Shown here: positions 29,967 to 39,875 of the stretch, piece by piece
Layout of the letters: every line of letters starts with the position of its first letter
Position numbering within the stretch: position 1 is the first letter of the stretch
NCBI GenBank assembly: GCA_001725255.1
Contig: MEFV01000020.1
Span: forward strand, 1-52,704
Reading direction: 5' to 3'
From: Comamonas sp. SCN 67-35
Lineage (GTDB): Bacteria > Pseudomonadota > Gammaproteobacteria > Burkholderiales > Burkholderiaceae_C
Length of the DNA: 52,704 nucleotides
The notes under the pieces: model-generated
The model's input: the letters and a program-made list of their open reading frames with translations, nothing else
The model's database searches: none
What the model was told of the DNA's origin: nothing
Translations under genes and position numbers: made by a program

Positions 29967-31220
29967 ATGTCCATCGTTGAAGTCAAAGTTCCCGAGTTGT
30001 CCGAGTCGATCGAAGAGGCCACGCTGCTGGAGTGGAAGAAGAAGGCGGGCGAGGCGGTCGCCGTCGATGAGATCCTGATCGAGATCGAAACCGACAAGGT
30101 CGTGCTCGAAGTGCCGGCGCCCGCCGCCGGCGTGCTCAGCGAGATCGTCCAGCCCGATGGGGCCACGGTCGCCGCGAGCCAGGTCATCGCCAGGATCGAT
30201 ACCGAGGCCGTGGCGGGAGCCGCCGCCCCTGCCGCCGCGCCCGCGCCCGTCGCCGCTGCGCCCACGCCGGTGGCGGCTGCGCCTGCTGCGGCCGGTGGCG
30301 GCAAGGCCGGTGTCGCCATGCCCGCTGCCGCCAAGATCCTGGCCGAAAACAATCTCTCCGCCGCCAACGTGCCCGGCACCGGTCGTGACGGCCGCGTGAC
30401 CAAGGGCGACGCGCTGGCCGCCGTCGCGGGCGGCGTGAAGGCCGCTGCCGCCATCCCCACGGGCGTGCCCACCAAGGCCCTGCCGCAGGTGGCGGCGCCC
30501 GTGGCGCCCGACCTGGGCAACCGCCCCGAGCAGCGCGTGGCCATGAGCCGCCTGCGTGCGCGCGTGGCCGAGCGCCTGCTGCAGTCGCAGGCGACCAATG
30601 CCATCCTGACCACGTTCAACGAGGTCAACATGGCGCCGGTGATGGAGCTGCGCAAAAAGTTCCAGGATCAGTTCACCAAGGAGCATGGCGTCAAGCTTGG
30701 CTTCATGTCCTTCTTCGTGAAGGCGGCGGTGCATGCGCTCAAGAAATACCCGGCGGTCAACGCCTCGGTGGACGGCACCGACATCGTCTACCACGGCTAC
30801 TTCGACATCGGCATCGCCGTCGGTTCGCCGCGCGGCCTAGTCGTGCCCATCCTGCGCAATGCCGACCAGATGAGCTTCGCCGACATCGAGAAGAAGATCG
30901 CCGAGTTCGGCAAGAAGGCGGGCGACGGCAAGCTGACGCTCGATGAGCTCACCGGCGGCACCTTCTCGATCAGCAACGGCGGCGTGTTCGGCTCCATGCT
31001 CTCCACGCCCATCATCAACCCGCCGCAGTCGGCCATTCTGGGCGTGCACGCCACCAAGGAGCGCGCGGTGGTGGAGAACGGCCAGATCGTGATCCGCCCG
31101 ATGAACTACCTGGCGCTGAGCTACGACCACCGCATCATCGACGGGCGCGAGGCGGTGCTCAGCCTGGTGGCGATGAAGGAAGCGCTGGAAGACCCCTCGC
31201 GCCTGCTGTTCGACATCTGA
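29967..31220 (+). CDS. sucB: Dihydrolipoyl succinyltransferase, E2 of 2-oxoglutarate dehydrogenase
   Basis: A 417-residue E2 subunit, also called odhB. An N-terminal lipoyl domain carries the lipoylated Lys44 in E-T-D-K-V-V-L-E. An Ala/Pro-rich linker follows (~residues 80-112), then a peripheral subunit-binding domain with [10 protein letters not shown] and [12 protein letters not shown]. The C-terminal catalytic domain ends with the active-site [12 protein letters not shown]. It transfers succinyl from the lipoyl arm to CoA and forms the complex core. A 70-bp gap with a hairpin separates it from lpdA. Confidence 0.98.
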   Translation: MSIVEVKVPELSESIEEATLLEWKKKAGEAVAVDEILIEIETDKVVLEVPAPAAGVLSEIVQPDGATVAASQVIARIDTEAVAGAAAPAAAPAPVAAAPTPVAAAPAAAGGGKAGVAMPAAAKILAENNLSAANVPGTGRDGRVTKGDALAAVAGGVKAAAAIPTGVPTKALPQVAAPVAPDLGNRPEQRVAMSRLRARVAERLLQSQATNAILTTFNEVNMAPVMELRKKFQDQFTKEHGVKLGFMSFFVKAAVHALKKYPAVNASVDGTDIVYHGYFDIGIAVGSPRGLVVPILRNADQMSFADIEKKIAEFGKKAGDGKLTLDELTGGTFSISNGGVFGSMLSTPIINPPQSAILGVHATKERAVVENGQIVIRPMNYLALSYDHRIIDGREAVLSLVAMKEALEDPSRLLFDI

Positions 31221-31242
31221 ACGACCGGCCGCAAGCTCCCCC

Positions 31243-31266
31243 AACCCACCCCTCGCGGTGGGTTTT
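31243..31266 (+). terminator. Hairpin between sucB and lpdA, possible attenuator/terminator
   Basis: AACCCACC (31243-31250) and GGTGGGTT (31257-31264) form a perfect 8-bp stem with a CCTCGC loop, followed by only a short T-run. It could lower read-through from sucB into lpdA or protect the upstream mRNA 3' end. The weak T-run makes complete termination doubtful. Confidence 0.5.
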
Positions 31267-31290
31267 CACCATGGATTTTGAGGAACAGAG

Positions 31291-32718
31291 ATGAGCAAGT
31301 CATTTGATGTGGTCGTGATCGGCGCCGGCCCGGGCGGCTACATCGGCGCGATCCGCGCCGCGCAGCTGGGCATGAACGTCGCCTGCATCGACGAGTGGAA
31401 GAACGACCAGGGCGGCCCCGCGCCGGGCGGCACCTGCACCAACGTCGGCTGCATCCCCTCGAAGGCGCTGCTGCAGTCGTCCGAGCACTACGAGCAGGCG
31501 CGCCTGCACTTTGCCGAGCATGGCATCACGGCCAGGGACGTGAAGATGGACGTCGCGACCATGGTCGGCCGCAAGGCCGCCGTGGTGAAGCAGAACAACG
31601 ACGGCATCCTCTACCTGTTCAAGAAGAACAAGGTCACGTTCTTCCACGGGCGCGGCTCCTTCGTGAAGGCGGTCGATGGCGGCTACGAGATCAAGGTGGC
31701 GGGCAAGGCCGAGGAAACGCTCGTCGCCAAGCAGGTCATCGTCGCCACGGGCTCCAACCCGCGCGAGCTGCCCGGCGCGCCGTTCGACGAGGAGACCATC
31801 CTCTCCAACGACGGCGCGCTGCGCATCCCGGCGGTGCCCAAGCGCCTGGGCCTGATCGGTTCGGGCGTGATCGGCCTGGAGATGGGCAGCGTCTGGCGCC
31901 GCGTGGGCGCCGAGGTCACGGTGCTCGAAGCGCTGCCGACCTTCCTGGGCGCGGTCGATGAGCAGATCGCCAAGGAGGCCAAGAAGGCGTTCGACAAGCA
32001 GGGCCTGAAAGTCGAGCTCGGCGTGAAGATCACCGAGGTCAAGAGCGGCAAGAAGGGCGTGAGCGTGAGCTACACGGACGCCAAGGGCGCGGCGCTCAAG
32101 CTCGACGTGGACAAGCTCATCGTCTCGATCGGCCGCGTGCCCAACACCGCTGGCCTGAACCATGAAGCCGTGGGCCTGAAGCTCACCGACCGCGGCATGG
32201 TCGAGGTCGATGAGCTGTGCCGCACCAACCTGCCCGGCGTCTGGGCCGTGGGTGACGTGGTGCGCGGCCCCATGCTCGCGCACAAGGCCGAGGAAGAGGG
32301 CGTGGCCGTGGCCGAGCGCATGGCGGGCCAGCATGGGCATGTGAACTTCAACACCATCCCGTGGGTGATCTACACCAGCCCCGAGATCGCCTGGGTCGGC
32401 AAGACCGAGCAGCAACTCAAGGCCGAGGGCGTGAAGTACAGGGCCGGCACTTTCCCCTTCATGGCCAACGGCCGCGCGCGCGCGCTGGGCGACACCACCG
32501 GTCTGGTCAAGATGCTGGCCGATGCGGCGACCGATGAAATCCTCGGCGTGCACATCGTCGGGCCGCTCGCGAGCGAGCTCGTGGCCGAGGCGGCCGTGGC
32601 CATGGAGTTCAAGGCCAGCAGCGAGGACATCGCCCGCATCTGCCACGCGCACCCCACGCTCGGCGAGGCGATGAAGGAAGCGGCGCTGGCGGTGGACAAG
32701 CGCACCTTGAATTTCTGA
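31291..32718 (+). CDS. lpdA: Dihydrolipoyl dehydrogenase, E3
   Basis: A 475-residue FAD flavoenzyme that reoxidises the dihydrolipoyl arm of E2 with NAD+. The FAD motif G-A-G-P-G-G-Y-I-G is at the N-terminus. The redox disulfide is in C-T-N-V-G-C-I-P-S-K, the NAD-binding motif in G-S-G-V-I-G-L-E, and the catalytic His-Glu pair in H-A-H-P-T-L-G-E near the C-terminus. A small insert (K-N-D-Q-G-G-P-A-P) precedes the active-site Cys, as is usual for the proteobacterial 2-oxoglutarate dehydrogenase form. GAGGAA lies before the ATG. An intergenic repeat follows the stop. Confidence 0.98.
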   Translation: MSKSFDVVVIGAGPGGYIGAIRAAQLGMNVACIDEWKNDQGGPAPGGTCTNVGCIPSKALLQSSEHYEQARLHFAEHGITARDVKMDVATMVGRKAAVVKQNNDGILYLFKKNKVTFFHGRGSFVKAVDGGYEIKVAGKAEETLVAKQVIVATGSNPRELPGAPFDEETILSNDGALRIPAVPKRLGLIGSGVIGLEMGSVWRRVGAEVTVLEALPTFLGAVDEQIAKEAKKAFDKQGLKVELGVKITEVKSGKKGVSVSYTDAKGAALKLDVDKLIVSIGRVPNTAGLNHEAVGLKLTDRGMVEVDELCRTNLPGVWAVGDVVRGPMLAHKAEEEGVAVAERMAGQHGHVNFNTIPWVIYTSPEIAWVGKTEQQLKAEGVKYRAGTFPFMANGRARALGDTTGLVKMLADAATDEILGVHIVGPLASELVAEAAVAMEFKASSEDIARICHAHPTLGEAMKEAALAVDKRTLNF

Positions 32719-32727
32719 TTTTTGAAC

Positions 32728-32772
32728 AAAATCGGCTGCCAGTGCTTGATGGATAAGCGCTGGCAGCTATTG
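32728..32772 (+). repeat. Dispersed intergenic palindromic repeat, copy 1
   Basis: GCTGCCAGTGCTT (32735-32747) pairs with AAGCGCTGGCAGC (32755-32767) with one mismatch around a 7-base loop. The 27-base core 32744-32770 (GCTTG, six variable bases, AAGCGC, then TGGCAGCTAT) recurs at 42847-42873 and 47276-47302 in the same orientation. It fills the lpdA-zapE gap and ends just before the zapE start. Confidence 0.75.
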
Positions 32773-32776
32773 TTTT

Positions 32777-33889
32777 GTGAGGCCTGTGCGCGTGTCGGTT
32801 CAGCAGATGTATGAAGAGGCCCTGGCGGCCAGGGGATTTCACAGCGACCCGGCGCAGCTGCGCGCGGTGGCGGCGCTGGAGCGCTGCGCCACCGAGTGGG
32901 GTGCGTACAAGCAGCGGCGCTCCAATGCGCTCAAGAAGCTGCTGAACCACCCGGAGATCCCGCGTGGCGTCTATATGTATGGCGGCGTGGGGCGTGGCAA
33001 GAGCTTTCTGATGGACTGCTTTTTCACGGCCGTTCCGCTCAAGCGCAAGGTGCGGCTGCACTTTCACGAATTCATGCGCGAGGTGCAGCGCCAGCTGGCC
33101 GCGCTGCAGGGCACGCAGGACCCACTGGATGCACTGGGCGCCAACATCGCCAGGCGCTACAAGCTGATCTGCTTCGACGAATTCCACATCGCAGACATCA
33201 CCGACGCGATGATTCTGTACCGCCTGCTCGATTCGCTCTTCGCGCACGGCGTGGGGTTCGTGACCACGTCGAACTTCGAGCCCGACGGCCTGTATCCCGA
33301 TGGCCTGCACCGCGACCGTATCCTGCCCGCGATCGCCTTGCTCAAGGAGCGCCTGGAAGTGGTCAACGTGGACAACGGCGTCGACTACCGCAGCCAGACG
33401 CTGGAGGAGGCGACGATCTACCACACACCGCTCGGCCCCGAGGCCGAGGCCGCGATGGCCGCGATGTTCGAGCGCCTGGCCGAGGTGCGCGACGAGGACC
33501 CGGTGCTGCGCATCGAGGCGCGCGAGATCCATGCGCTGCGCCGCGCCGGCGGCGTGGTGTGGTTCGATTTCCGCGAGCTGTGCATGGGCCCGCGCTCGCA
33601 AAACGACTATCTGGAAATTGCCAGCCAGTTTCACACCGTGCTGCTCTCCAACGTGCCCTGGATGCCGGTGAACATGGCCTCGGCCGCGCGGCGCTTCACC
33701 TGGCTGGTGGACGTACTCTATGACCGGCGCGTCAAGCTCGTCATCTCGGCAGCCGTGGCGCCCGAGCAGCTGTACACCGAGGGGCCGCTGCTGCACGAAT
33801 TCCCGCGCACGGTCTCGCGCCTCAATGAAATGCAGACCCGGGAGTACCTGCAGCTCGAGCGCCGGGTGGTCGATACCCGCCTGACCTGA
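32777..33889 (+). CDS. zapE: Cell division ATPase ZapE (AFG1-like)
   Basis: A 370-residue AFG1/ZapE-family P-loop ATPase. Walker A is in G-G-V-G-R-G-K-S-F-L-M-D (about residue 72-80) and Walker B in L-I-C-F-D-E-F-H. Further on are the family motifs T-T-S-N and F-D-F-R-E-L-C. In E. coli ZapE associates with FtsZ at the division site and is needed under some growth conditions. The start is uncertain: GTG codons at 32777, 32786 and 32792 are all in frame, and relatives usually begin close to V-S-V-Q-Q-M-Y, which favours the later ones. Position after sucAB-lpdA is common in Comamonadaceae. Confidence 0.92.
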   Translation: MRPVRVSVQQMYEEALAARGFHSDPAQLRAVAALERCATEWGAYKQRRSNALKKLLNHPEIPRGVYMYGGVGRGKSFLMDCFFTAVPLKRKVRLHFHEFMREVQRQLAALQGTQDPLDALGANIARRYKLICFDEFHIADITDAMILYRLLDSLFAHGVGFVTTSNFEPDGLYPDGLHRDRILPAIALLKERLEVVNVDNGVDYRSQTLEEATIYHTPLGPEAEAAMAAMFERLAEVRDEDPVLRIEAREIHALRRAGGVVWFDFRELCMGPRSQNDYLEIASQFHTVLLSNVPWMPVNMASAARRFTWLVDVLYDRRVKLVISAAVAPEQLYTEGPLLHEFPRTVSRLNEMQTREYLQLERRVVDTRLT

Positions 33890-33894
33890 ATTTG

Positions 33895-34701
33895 CTAGAC
33901 CTTGGCTTCAAAGCCCGTGAAACGTTGCGGAGTCTTTTTTTCGTCGGTGATCGGCTCGATCCGCACGATGATCAGCGAAAGGTTGTCCCCACCGCCCTGG
34001 GCGCGCTGGCGCGCCTCCTGGATCAGGTATTCGCTGGCCTCACGTGGAGTCAGCGAGACGATGGCGGTGGCCAGTTCGCGGGTGGTGAAGTAGTGCCACA
34101 CGCCGTCGCTGCAGGCCAGCAGGCTGTCGCCCACCATCAGCTGGGAGATGTCGTAACCCGTGGTGGGCGGATCGGTGTCCATGCCCAGGCACCCCAGCAG
34201 GATGTTGGAGTGGGGATGGTCGCGCGCCTGCTCCTCGGTGAGTTCGCCCCGGTCCACCAGTGCCTGGACGTAGGAATGGTCCTTGGTGCGGTGCTGGAGC
34301 TTCTTGCGCCTGAGGTGGTAGATGCGTGAATCGCCCGCGTGGATCCAGTGGCAGTCGCCGCCGGGGTTGATGATGAAGGCGGCGATGGTGCTGTGCGGCT
34401 CCTGCTCGGAGGAAATGGCGGTGAGGCGGATCACCAGATGTGCTTCCTGCACCAGGTTTTCGAGGAAGGCAGTGGCGTTGTCGGTATTCGGGTCGTAGCG
34501 CTCGAACACCTGGCTCGCCGTCATGATCACCTGGTCGGAGGCCTTGCGCCCGCCGCTGCGCCCGCCCATGCCGTCGGCCACGATGCCCAGGATGCAGCCG
34601 TTCACGCGAGGGTGGGTCAGCAGTTCCACCCGGTCTTGCTGATAGTCCCGGTCACCTCTGTCGGTGCCGGTGGCCGCCACGATGCGAAACGGCTTGTCCA
34701 T
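33895..34701 (-). CDS. PP2C-family protein serine/threonine phosphatase
   Basis: A 268-residue soluble PP2C (PPM) phosphatase. The metal-binding acids are in the four expected places: R-D-Y-Q-Q-D-R near residue 20, G-I-V-A-D-G-M-G-G-R at ~40-48, C-S-D-G-V-W near 197 and G-G-G-D-N-L-S-L-I at the C-terminus. Also present is H-A-G-D-S-R-I-Y. It dephosphorylates phospho-Ser/Thr proteins; no partner kinase gene is in the window. The stop lies 5 bp from the zapE stop (convergent), and bamD lies 9 bp upstream on the same strand. Confidence 0.92.
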   Translation of the reverse strand: MDKPFRIVAATGTDRGDRDYQQDRVELLTHPRVNGCILGIVADGMGGRSGGRKASDQVIMTASQVFERYDPNTDNATAFLENLVQEAHLVIRLTAISSEQEPHSTIAAFIINPGGDCHWIHAGDSRIYHLRRKKLQHRTKDHSYVQALVDRGELTEEQARDHPHSNILLGCLGMDTDPPTTGYDISQLMVGDSLLACSDGVWHYFTTRELATAIVSLTPREASEYLIQEARQRAQGGGDNLSLIIVRIEPITDEKKTPQRFTGFEAKV

Positions 34702-34710
34702 ACACGGGAT

Positions 34711-35508
34711 TTACCAGAATTGCCACCAGGGATTGGATTTTCCCTTGAAACCGTGCTTGGGCAGCTCGCTGTGAGGATAGGAGGCATCGAGCACGCGCTG
34801 TGCATCGGTACTCAGCTGGGTGAGCCCCAGGGCCTCGTAGGAGCGCACCAGGATGTACAGCGCCTCTTCGTTGGAGGGCGCACTGGGGAAATCCTTGATC
34901 GATGACTGCGCACGGCTCACGGCCGCGACATAGGCGCCGCGATCGAAATAGTAGCGCGCCACGTGCACGTCGTATTGCGCCAGCGAGTTCACGATGTAGG
35001 TCATGCGCTGGCGTGCATCGGGCGTGTAACGCGAATCCGGAAAGCGCGTGGCGAGTTCCTTGAACGCCTCGAACGAGTCCTTGGCCGCCTTCTGGTCGCG
35101 CTCGGACAGGTCCTGCCGCGAGAGCCAGGAGAACCAGCCCAGGTCGTCATTGAAGTTGACCACGCCCTTCATGTACAGCGCATAGTCGTAGGCGGGGCTC
35201 GCCGGGTGCAGCTTCATGAAACGGTCGAGCGTGGCAATGGCCTGCGGCCGTTCGCCATCCTTGTATTGCGCATAGGCCTTTTCCAGCTGTGCCTGCTGGG
35301 CCAGCGGCGTGCCGGCGGCGCGCCCTTCGAGCTTTTCGAGCAGCGGAACGGCCTTTTCCCAGGCGCCGCTCTTCATCTCGTCCTGGGCTTCCGACTGGAT
35401 TTTCTGCACGCTCCAGTGCGCGGTGGGGTCCTCGGGCGTGCTGGAGCAGCCCGCAAAAGTGGCAGCAAGCAGCAGGGTGGCGGGCAAAAGTGCAAAAGGG
35501 CGCAGCAT
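34711..35508 (-). CDS. bamD: Outer membrane assembly lipoprotein BamD
   Basis: A 265-residue lipoprotein. The signal peptide ends in a lipobox (T-F-A-G-C, Cys about residue 20), so it is anchored in the inner leaflet of the outer membrane. The rest is TPR-like helices, with A-Q-D-E-M-K-S-G-A-W-E-K-A-V-P-L in the first and P-D-S-R-Y-T-P-D-A further on. BamD is the essential partner of BamA for inserting outer-membrane proteins. The frame is open to 35568; the ATG at 35508 starts the signal peptide. The C-terminal P-W-W-Q-F-W is a small aromatic cluster. Confidence 0.95.
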   Translation of the reverse strand: MLRPFALLPATLLLAATFAGCSSTPEDPTAHWSVQKIQSEAQDEMKSGAWEKAVPLLEKLEGRAAGTPLAQQAQLEKAYAQYKDGERPQAIATLDRFMKLHPASPAYDYALYMKGVVNFNDDLGWFSWLSRQDLSERDQKAAKDSFEAFKELATRFPDSRYTPDARQRMTYIVNSLAQYDVHVARYYFDRGAYVAAVSRAQSSIKDFPSAPSNEEALYILVRSYEALGLTQLSTDAQRVLDASYPHSELPKHGFKGKSNPWWQFW

Positions 35509-35676
35509 GGAGCGTGGGGAAACCTGAGCGACTGAATCCGGCCATTGTATGAAACCGCGCCCGCTCAAACCATGTGCAATTCACCGAAAATGGCGATCCC
35601 GCCACACCGGTCGGGCGCGTGACGGGGGACGCAGGGGCCAGACGCCCGCCCTGTCGGTCCGCGCCGCCGCTTCTGG

Positions 35677-36282
35677 ATGATGATGCTTGAAGAACTCAAT
35701 CGCTCCCTGTTTCTGTCGATCAACGGCCCGGCCGATCCGGGTGTGGCGGTGTTGGTATTTGCCAGGCTGTGCGCCGTGGACCTGATGTTGGCGGTGCCGC
35801 TGTACCTTGTGGTTGCATGGCTGCGCGGCGGCGAGGGCCGACGCGTGATCTTGCTGGAGGCAGCGCTGGTCTGCGCGCTCGGTTTCCTGATATCGGCCGC
35901 GCTCGGCATGCTCTGGATGCATCCCCGGCCATTCATGGTGCCGCTGGGGCACACGCTCATGGCCCATGCGCCCGATTCCTCATTTCCCAGTGATCACCTG
36001 ACGGGCATCTGGAGCGTGGCCTTCAGTCTGCTGTGGCATCCCAAGGTGCGCCGCGCGGGCATGGCGCTGGCGCTTCTGGGCCTGCCGGTGGCCTGGGCGC
36101 GTATTTACCTTGGCGTCCATTTTCCGCTGGACATGGTGGGCGCCGCCCTGGTGGCGGTGGCGAGCGTGGCGGTTTTTCACGTGGTGCTGCCGGGCGCCGC
36201 CGGCCTGCTGCTGCCGGGGGTCAACGCCGCCTACCGATGGGTGTTCGCCCCGCTGATCCGGCGCGGGTGGGTGGCGTATTGA
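35677..36282 (+). CDS. PAP2-family phosphatase, undecaprenyl-diphosphatase-like
   Basis: A 201-residue membrane protein with the three-part phosphatase motif of the PAP2 superfamily: H-P-R-P-F, then P-S-D-H in the middle and R-I-Y-L-G-V-H-F-P-L-D near the C-terminal third. Hydrophobic helices separate them. The layout matches BcrC/YbjG-type enzymes that recycle undecaprenyl diphosphate for peptidoglycan synthesis. The substrate is inferred from family. Three in-frame ATGs in a row (35677, 35680, 35683) make the exact start uncertain, and no clear Shine-Dalgarno is visible. Confidence 0.88.
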   Translation: MMMLEELNRSLFLSINGPADPGVAVLVFARLCAVDLMLAVPLYLVVAWLRGGEGRRVILLEAALVCALGFLISAALGMLWMHPRPFMVPLGHTLMAHAPDSSFPSDHLTGIWSVAFSLLWHPKVRRAGMALALLGLPVAWARIYLGVHFPLDMVGAALVAVASVAVFHVVLPGAAGLLLPGVNAAYRWVFAPLIRRGWVAY

Positions 36283-36332
36283 GCCATCCGCCCGCTGGGG
36301 GCGGCGCGGGCGGCTCTTCCTACAATCGGCGG

Positions 36333-39300
36333 ATGTTTGTCCACCTGCGCCTGCATTCCGAATTTTCCGTGGTCGACGGCACCACGCGCATCGATGAAGC
36401 GGTGGACGCCGCCGCCAGGGATGGCCAGGGAGCCTTGGCGCTCACCGACCTGAACAACCTGTTCGGCGCGCTCAAGCTCTACAAGGCCGCGCGTGGCAAA
36501 GGGGTCAAACCCGTCATCGGCGCCGAGATCTGCCTGGAAGATGTCGCGGGGGGCGAGCCCACGCGCATCGTGCTGCTGGTGCAGAACCGGCAGGGCTACT
36601 TCAACCTGTGCGAGTTGCTCACCCGCGCCTGGATGCAGGGGGTGGTGCGCGAGCTGGCGGTGTGCCGCTGGACGTGGCTGCGGGAACTGGCCGAGGGCTT
36701 GATCGCGCTCTCGGGCGCGCAGGCCGGCCCGGTGGGACGTGCGCTGGTGCAGGGCAACGACGCGGGCGCCGCCGAGCAGGCACTGCAGCTCGCGGCCGTT
36801 TTTCCTCATCGTTTCTATCTGGAACTGCAGCGCGCGGGACGCGACGATGACGAGGCCCATGTGGTGGCCACCGTGCAGCTGGCGGCACGCCTGCAGCTGC
36901 CCGTCGTGGCCACGCAGCCGGTGCAGTTTCTGCAGGCCGATGACTACGAGGCGCACGAGGCGCGCATCTGCATCGCCGAGGGCAGCACCCTGGGCGACCG
37001 GCGGCGCGTGCGGCGCTTCACGCGCGAGCAGTATTTCAAGAGCAGCGCGCAGATGCAGCAGCTCTTTGCCGATGTACCCTCGGCGCTGGCCAACACGGTG
37101 GAGATCGCGCGCCGCTGCAGCCTCTCGCTGGTGCTGGGCAAGCCGCAGCTGCCCGACTTCCCGATCCCGGCGGGCATGGTGATGGAGGACTATTTCCGCC
37201 ATGTCTCGCAGGAGGGGCTGCAGGAGCGCCTGCGCCATCTCTACCCCGATGCGACGCAGCGCGAGCGCGAGCGGCCGCGCTACGAGGAACGGCTGGCGTT
37301 CGAGCTGGGGATCATCATCGAGATGGGCTTTCCCGGCTATTTCCTGATCGTCGGCGACTTCATCCAGTGGGCCAAGAACAATGCCTGTCCGGTGGGCCCG
37401 GGGCGCGGCTCGGGCGCGGGCTCGCTCGTGGCCTACGCGCTCAAGATCACCGACCTCGATCCGCTGCACTACAACCTGCTGTTCGAGCGCTTCCTGAACC
37501 CCGAGCGCGTGTCCATGCCCGACTTCGACGTGGACTTCTGCCAGGCCAACCGCGACCGGGTGATCGACTACGTGAAGGAGCGCTACGGCAAGGATGCCGT
37601 GAGCCAGATTGCCACCTTCGGCACCATGGCCGCCAAGGCCGCGATCCGCGATGCCGGGCGCGTCATGGACATGAGCTACACCTTCTGCGACGGCATCTCC
37701 AAGCTCGTGCCGGCCAAGCCGGGGCAGACCTACACGCTCGCCTATCCGCCAGAGCCGCGCATCGAAGGGGACAAGCACAACTACGCGCTGGAGCTGGAGC
37801 CGCAGCTCATGGCCCGCGTCAAGGGCGAGGAAGAGGTGCGCATGGTCGTCGAGATGGCGCAGAAGCTCGAAGGCCTGACGCGCAACATCGGCATGCACGC
37901 GGGCGGCGTGCTGATCGCCCCGGGCAAGCTCACCGACTTCTGCCCGCTGTACCAGCAGCCGGGCAGCACCTCGGCCGTGAGCCAGTTCGACAAGGACGAC
38001 GTAGAGGCGATCGGCCTGGTGAAGTTCGACTTTCTGGGCCTGGCGACGCTCACCATCCTGGAGCTGGCGCGTGAGTTCATCATGGCGCGGCACAAGGGGC
38101 AGGAGAACTTTGCCTTCGAGAACATTCCGCTGGACGACGCACCCACCTACCGGCTGTTCCAGGAAGGGCGCACCGAGGCGGTGTTCCAGTTCGAAAGCCG
38201 CGGCATGCAGGGCATGCTCAAGGAAGCGCGTCCCGGCCGCCTCGAAGACCTGATTGCCCTGAATGCCCTGTACCGTCCGGGTCCGATGGACCTGATCCCG
38301 AGTTACATCAACCGCAAGCACGGCAAGGAAGAGGTGATCTACCCGCACCCGCTGGTCGAGCCGGTGCTGGCCGAGACCTACGGCATCATGGTCTACCAGG
38401 AGCAGGTGATGCAGACCGCGCAGGTGCTGGGCGGCTACACGCTCGGCGGCGCCGACCTGCTGCGCCGCGCGATGGGCAAGAAAAAGCACGAGGAAATGGC
38501 CAGGCACCGCGAAATTTTTCGCAAGGGTGCAGCAGAAAAAGGCATAGGGCAGGCGACGGCGGACGAGGTCTTCGACCTCATGGAGAAATTCGCGGGCTAC
38601 GGCTTCAACAAGTCGCACGCGGCCGCCTACTCGCTGCTGGCGTATCACACCGGCTGGCTCAAGGTGCACTACACGGCGGAGTTCTTCTGCGCCAACATGA
38701 CCATAGAGATGGACGACACCGACAAGCTCAAGGTGCTGGTCGATGACGCCATCCGCGAGGGCCTGTCGTTCGAGCCGCCCGACATCAACCGCGGCGTGCA
38801 CCGCTTCGAGCCCGTGACGGACAAGGTGATCCGCTATGGCCTGGGCGCGGTCAAGGGTACGGGCCAGCAGGCGATCGAGGCCATCGTCGCGGCGCGCGAA
38901 GGCCGGGGAGAGGGGCCGCAGGGCAGCACGCGCGGGCCGTTTGCGAGCCTTTTTGACTTCTGTGCACGGGTGGATCGCACGCGCATCAACAAGCGCACGG
39001 TGGAGGCGCTCGTCAAGGCCGGGGCGTTCGACGTCATCGACCGCAACCGCGCGGCGCTGGCCGCGTCGATCGACATCGCGTTCGAGTATGCGCAGGCCCG
39101 GCTGGCCAATGCCAACCAGGGCGGGCTCTTCGACATGATGGGTGACGGCGCGGTGGGCGCGAGCGACGAGGAGCCGCCGCTCGCGAGCGTGCTGCCCTGG
39201 GATGTGCGCGAGCGCCTGACGCAGGAGAAGACGGCCATCGGCTTTCACCTCTCGGGGCATCTGTTCGATGCGGTCGAGAGCGAGGTCAGGCGCTTTGCCC

Positions 39301-39875
39301 CGACGCCCCTGGCCCAGCTCGCCGACAGCCGCGAGAGCATCGTGGTCGCGGGCATCGTGGCCGATCTGCGCGCGATCAATGGCCAGCGCGGCAAGCTCAC
39401 GCTGTTCAAGCTCGACGACAAGAGCGCGGCCATCGACGTCTCCGCCGATGAAGGCGTGGCGGCTGCGGCCGCCGAGGCCTTGCGCGACGATGAAGCGGTC
39501 GTGATCAGCGGGCGCGTGCAGCCGGACCATTTCAATGGCGGTCTGCGCCTGAAGGCACAGCAGGTCTGGAGCGTGCCGATGGCGCGCGCGCGCTTTGGCA
39601 AGTACCTGCGGGTGCAGGCGGGCGCGAGCGTGCCCGACGTGGCCGCCTTCGTGCGGCGCTTTCCGCCGAAAGTCGAGGAAACCGGGGAAGGCCATGCCCT
39701 GGCGCGCGGCCTGTGCGTGCGCCTGGGGCTGCTGTGCGAGGCGGATGGCCAGGTGGCCAGCGCCGAATTGCAACTGGGGGACGCCAGCCGCTTTTTCCCC
39801 TCGGATGCCGCGCTGGCCGCCTGGGGTGCGCAGGCCGGTGCCGACGCGGTCCACGTGGTGTATTCCGTGTCTTGA
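36333..39875 (+). CDS. dnaE: DNA polymerase III subunit alpha
   Basis: An 1180-residue replicative polymerase, the usual DnaE1 length. The N-terminal PHP domain starts F-V-H-L-R-L-H-S-E-F-S. The catalytic centre includes P-D-F-D-V-D-F-C near residue 400, with G-P-G-R-G-S-G-A-G-S-L-V just before it. The helix-hairpin-helix and OB-fold regions follow, the latter around V-A-G-I-V-A-D-L-R. It extends DNA at the replication fork, bound to the beta clamp. The frame is open upstream to 36033; the ATG at 36333 starts the PHP domain exactly. TACAAT about ten bases before may be a -10. Confidence 0.97.
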   Translation: MFVHLRLHSEFSVVDGTTRIDEAVDAAARDGQGALALTDLNNLFGALKLYKAARGKGVKPVIGAEICLEDVAGGEPTRIVLLVQNRQGYFNLCELLTRAWMQGVVRELAVCRWTWLRELAEGLIALSGAQAGPVGRALVQGNDAGAAEQALQLAAVFPHRFYLELQRAGRDDDEAHVVATVQLAARLQLPVVATQPVQFLQADDYEAHEARICIAEGSTLGDRRRVRRFTREQYFKSSAQMQQLFADVPSALANTVEIARRCSLSLVLGKPQLPDFPIPAGMVMEDYFRHVSQEGLQERLRHLYPDATQRERERPRYEERLAFELGIIIEMGFPGYFLIVGDFIQWAKNNACPVGPGRGSGAGSLVAYALKITDLDPLHYNLLFERFLNPERVSMPDFDVDFCQANRDRVIDYVKERYGKDAVSQIATFGTMAAKAAIRDAGRVMDMSYTFCDGISKLVPAKPGQTYTLAYPPEPRIEGDKHNYALELEPQLMARVKGEEEVRMVVEMAQKLEGLTRNIGMHAGGVLIAPGKLTDFCPLYQQPGSTSAVSQFDKDDVEAIGLVKFDFLGLATLTILELAREFIMARHKGQENFAFENIPLDDAPTYRLFQEGRTEAVFQFESRGMQGMLKEARPGRLEDLIALNALYRPGPMDLIPSYINRKHGKEEVIYPHPLVEPVLAETYGIMVYQEQVMQTAQVLGGYTLGGADLLRRAMGKKKHEEMARHREIFRKGAAEKGIGQATADEVFDLMEKFAGYGFNKSHAAAYSLLAYHTGWLKVHYTAEFFCANMTIEMDDTDKLKVLVDDAIREGLSFEPPDINRGVHRFEPVTDKVIRYGLGAVKGTGQQAIEAIVAAREGRGEGPQGSTRGPFASLFDFCARVDRTRINKRTVEALVKAGAFDVIDRNRAALAASIDIAFEYAQARLANANQGGLFDMMGDGAVGASDEEPPLASVLPWDVRERLTQEKTAIGFHLSGHLFDAVESEVRRFAPTPLAQLADSRESIVVAGIVADLRAINGQRGKLTLFKLDDKSAAIDVSADEGVAAAAAEALRDDEAVVISGRVQPDHFNGGLRLKAQQVWSVPMARARFGKYLRVQAGASVPDVAAFVRRFPPKVEETGEGHALARGLCVRLGLLCEADGQVASAELQLGDASRFFPSDAALAAWGAQAGADAVHVVYSVS

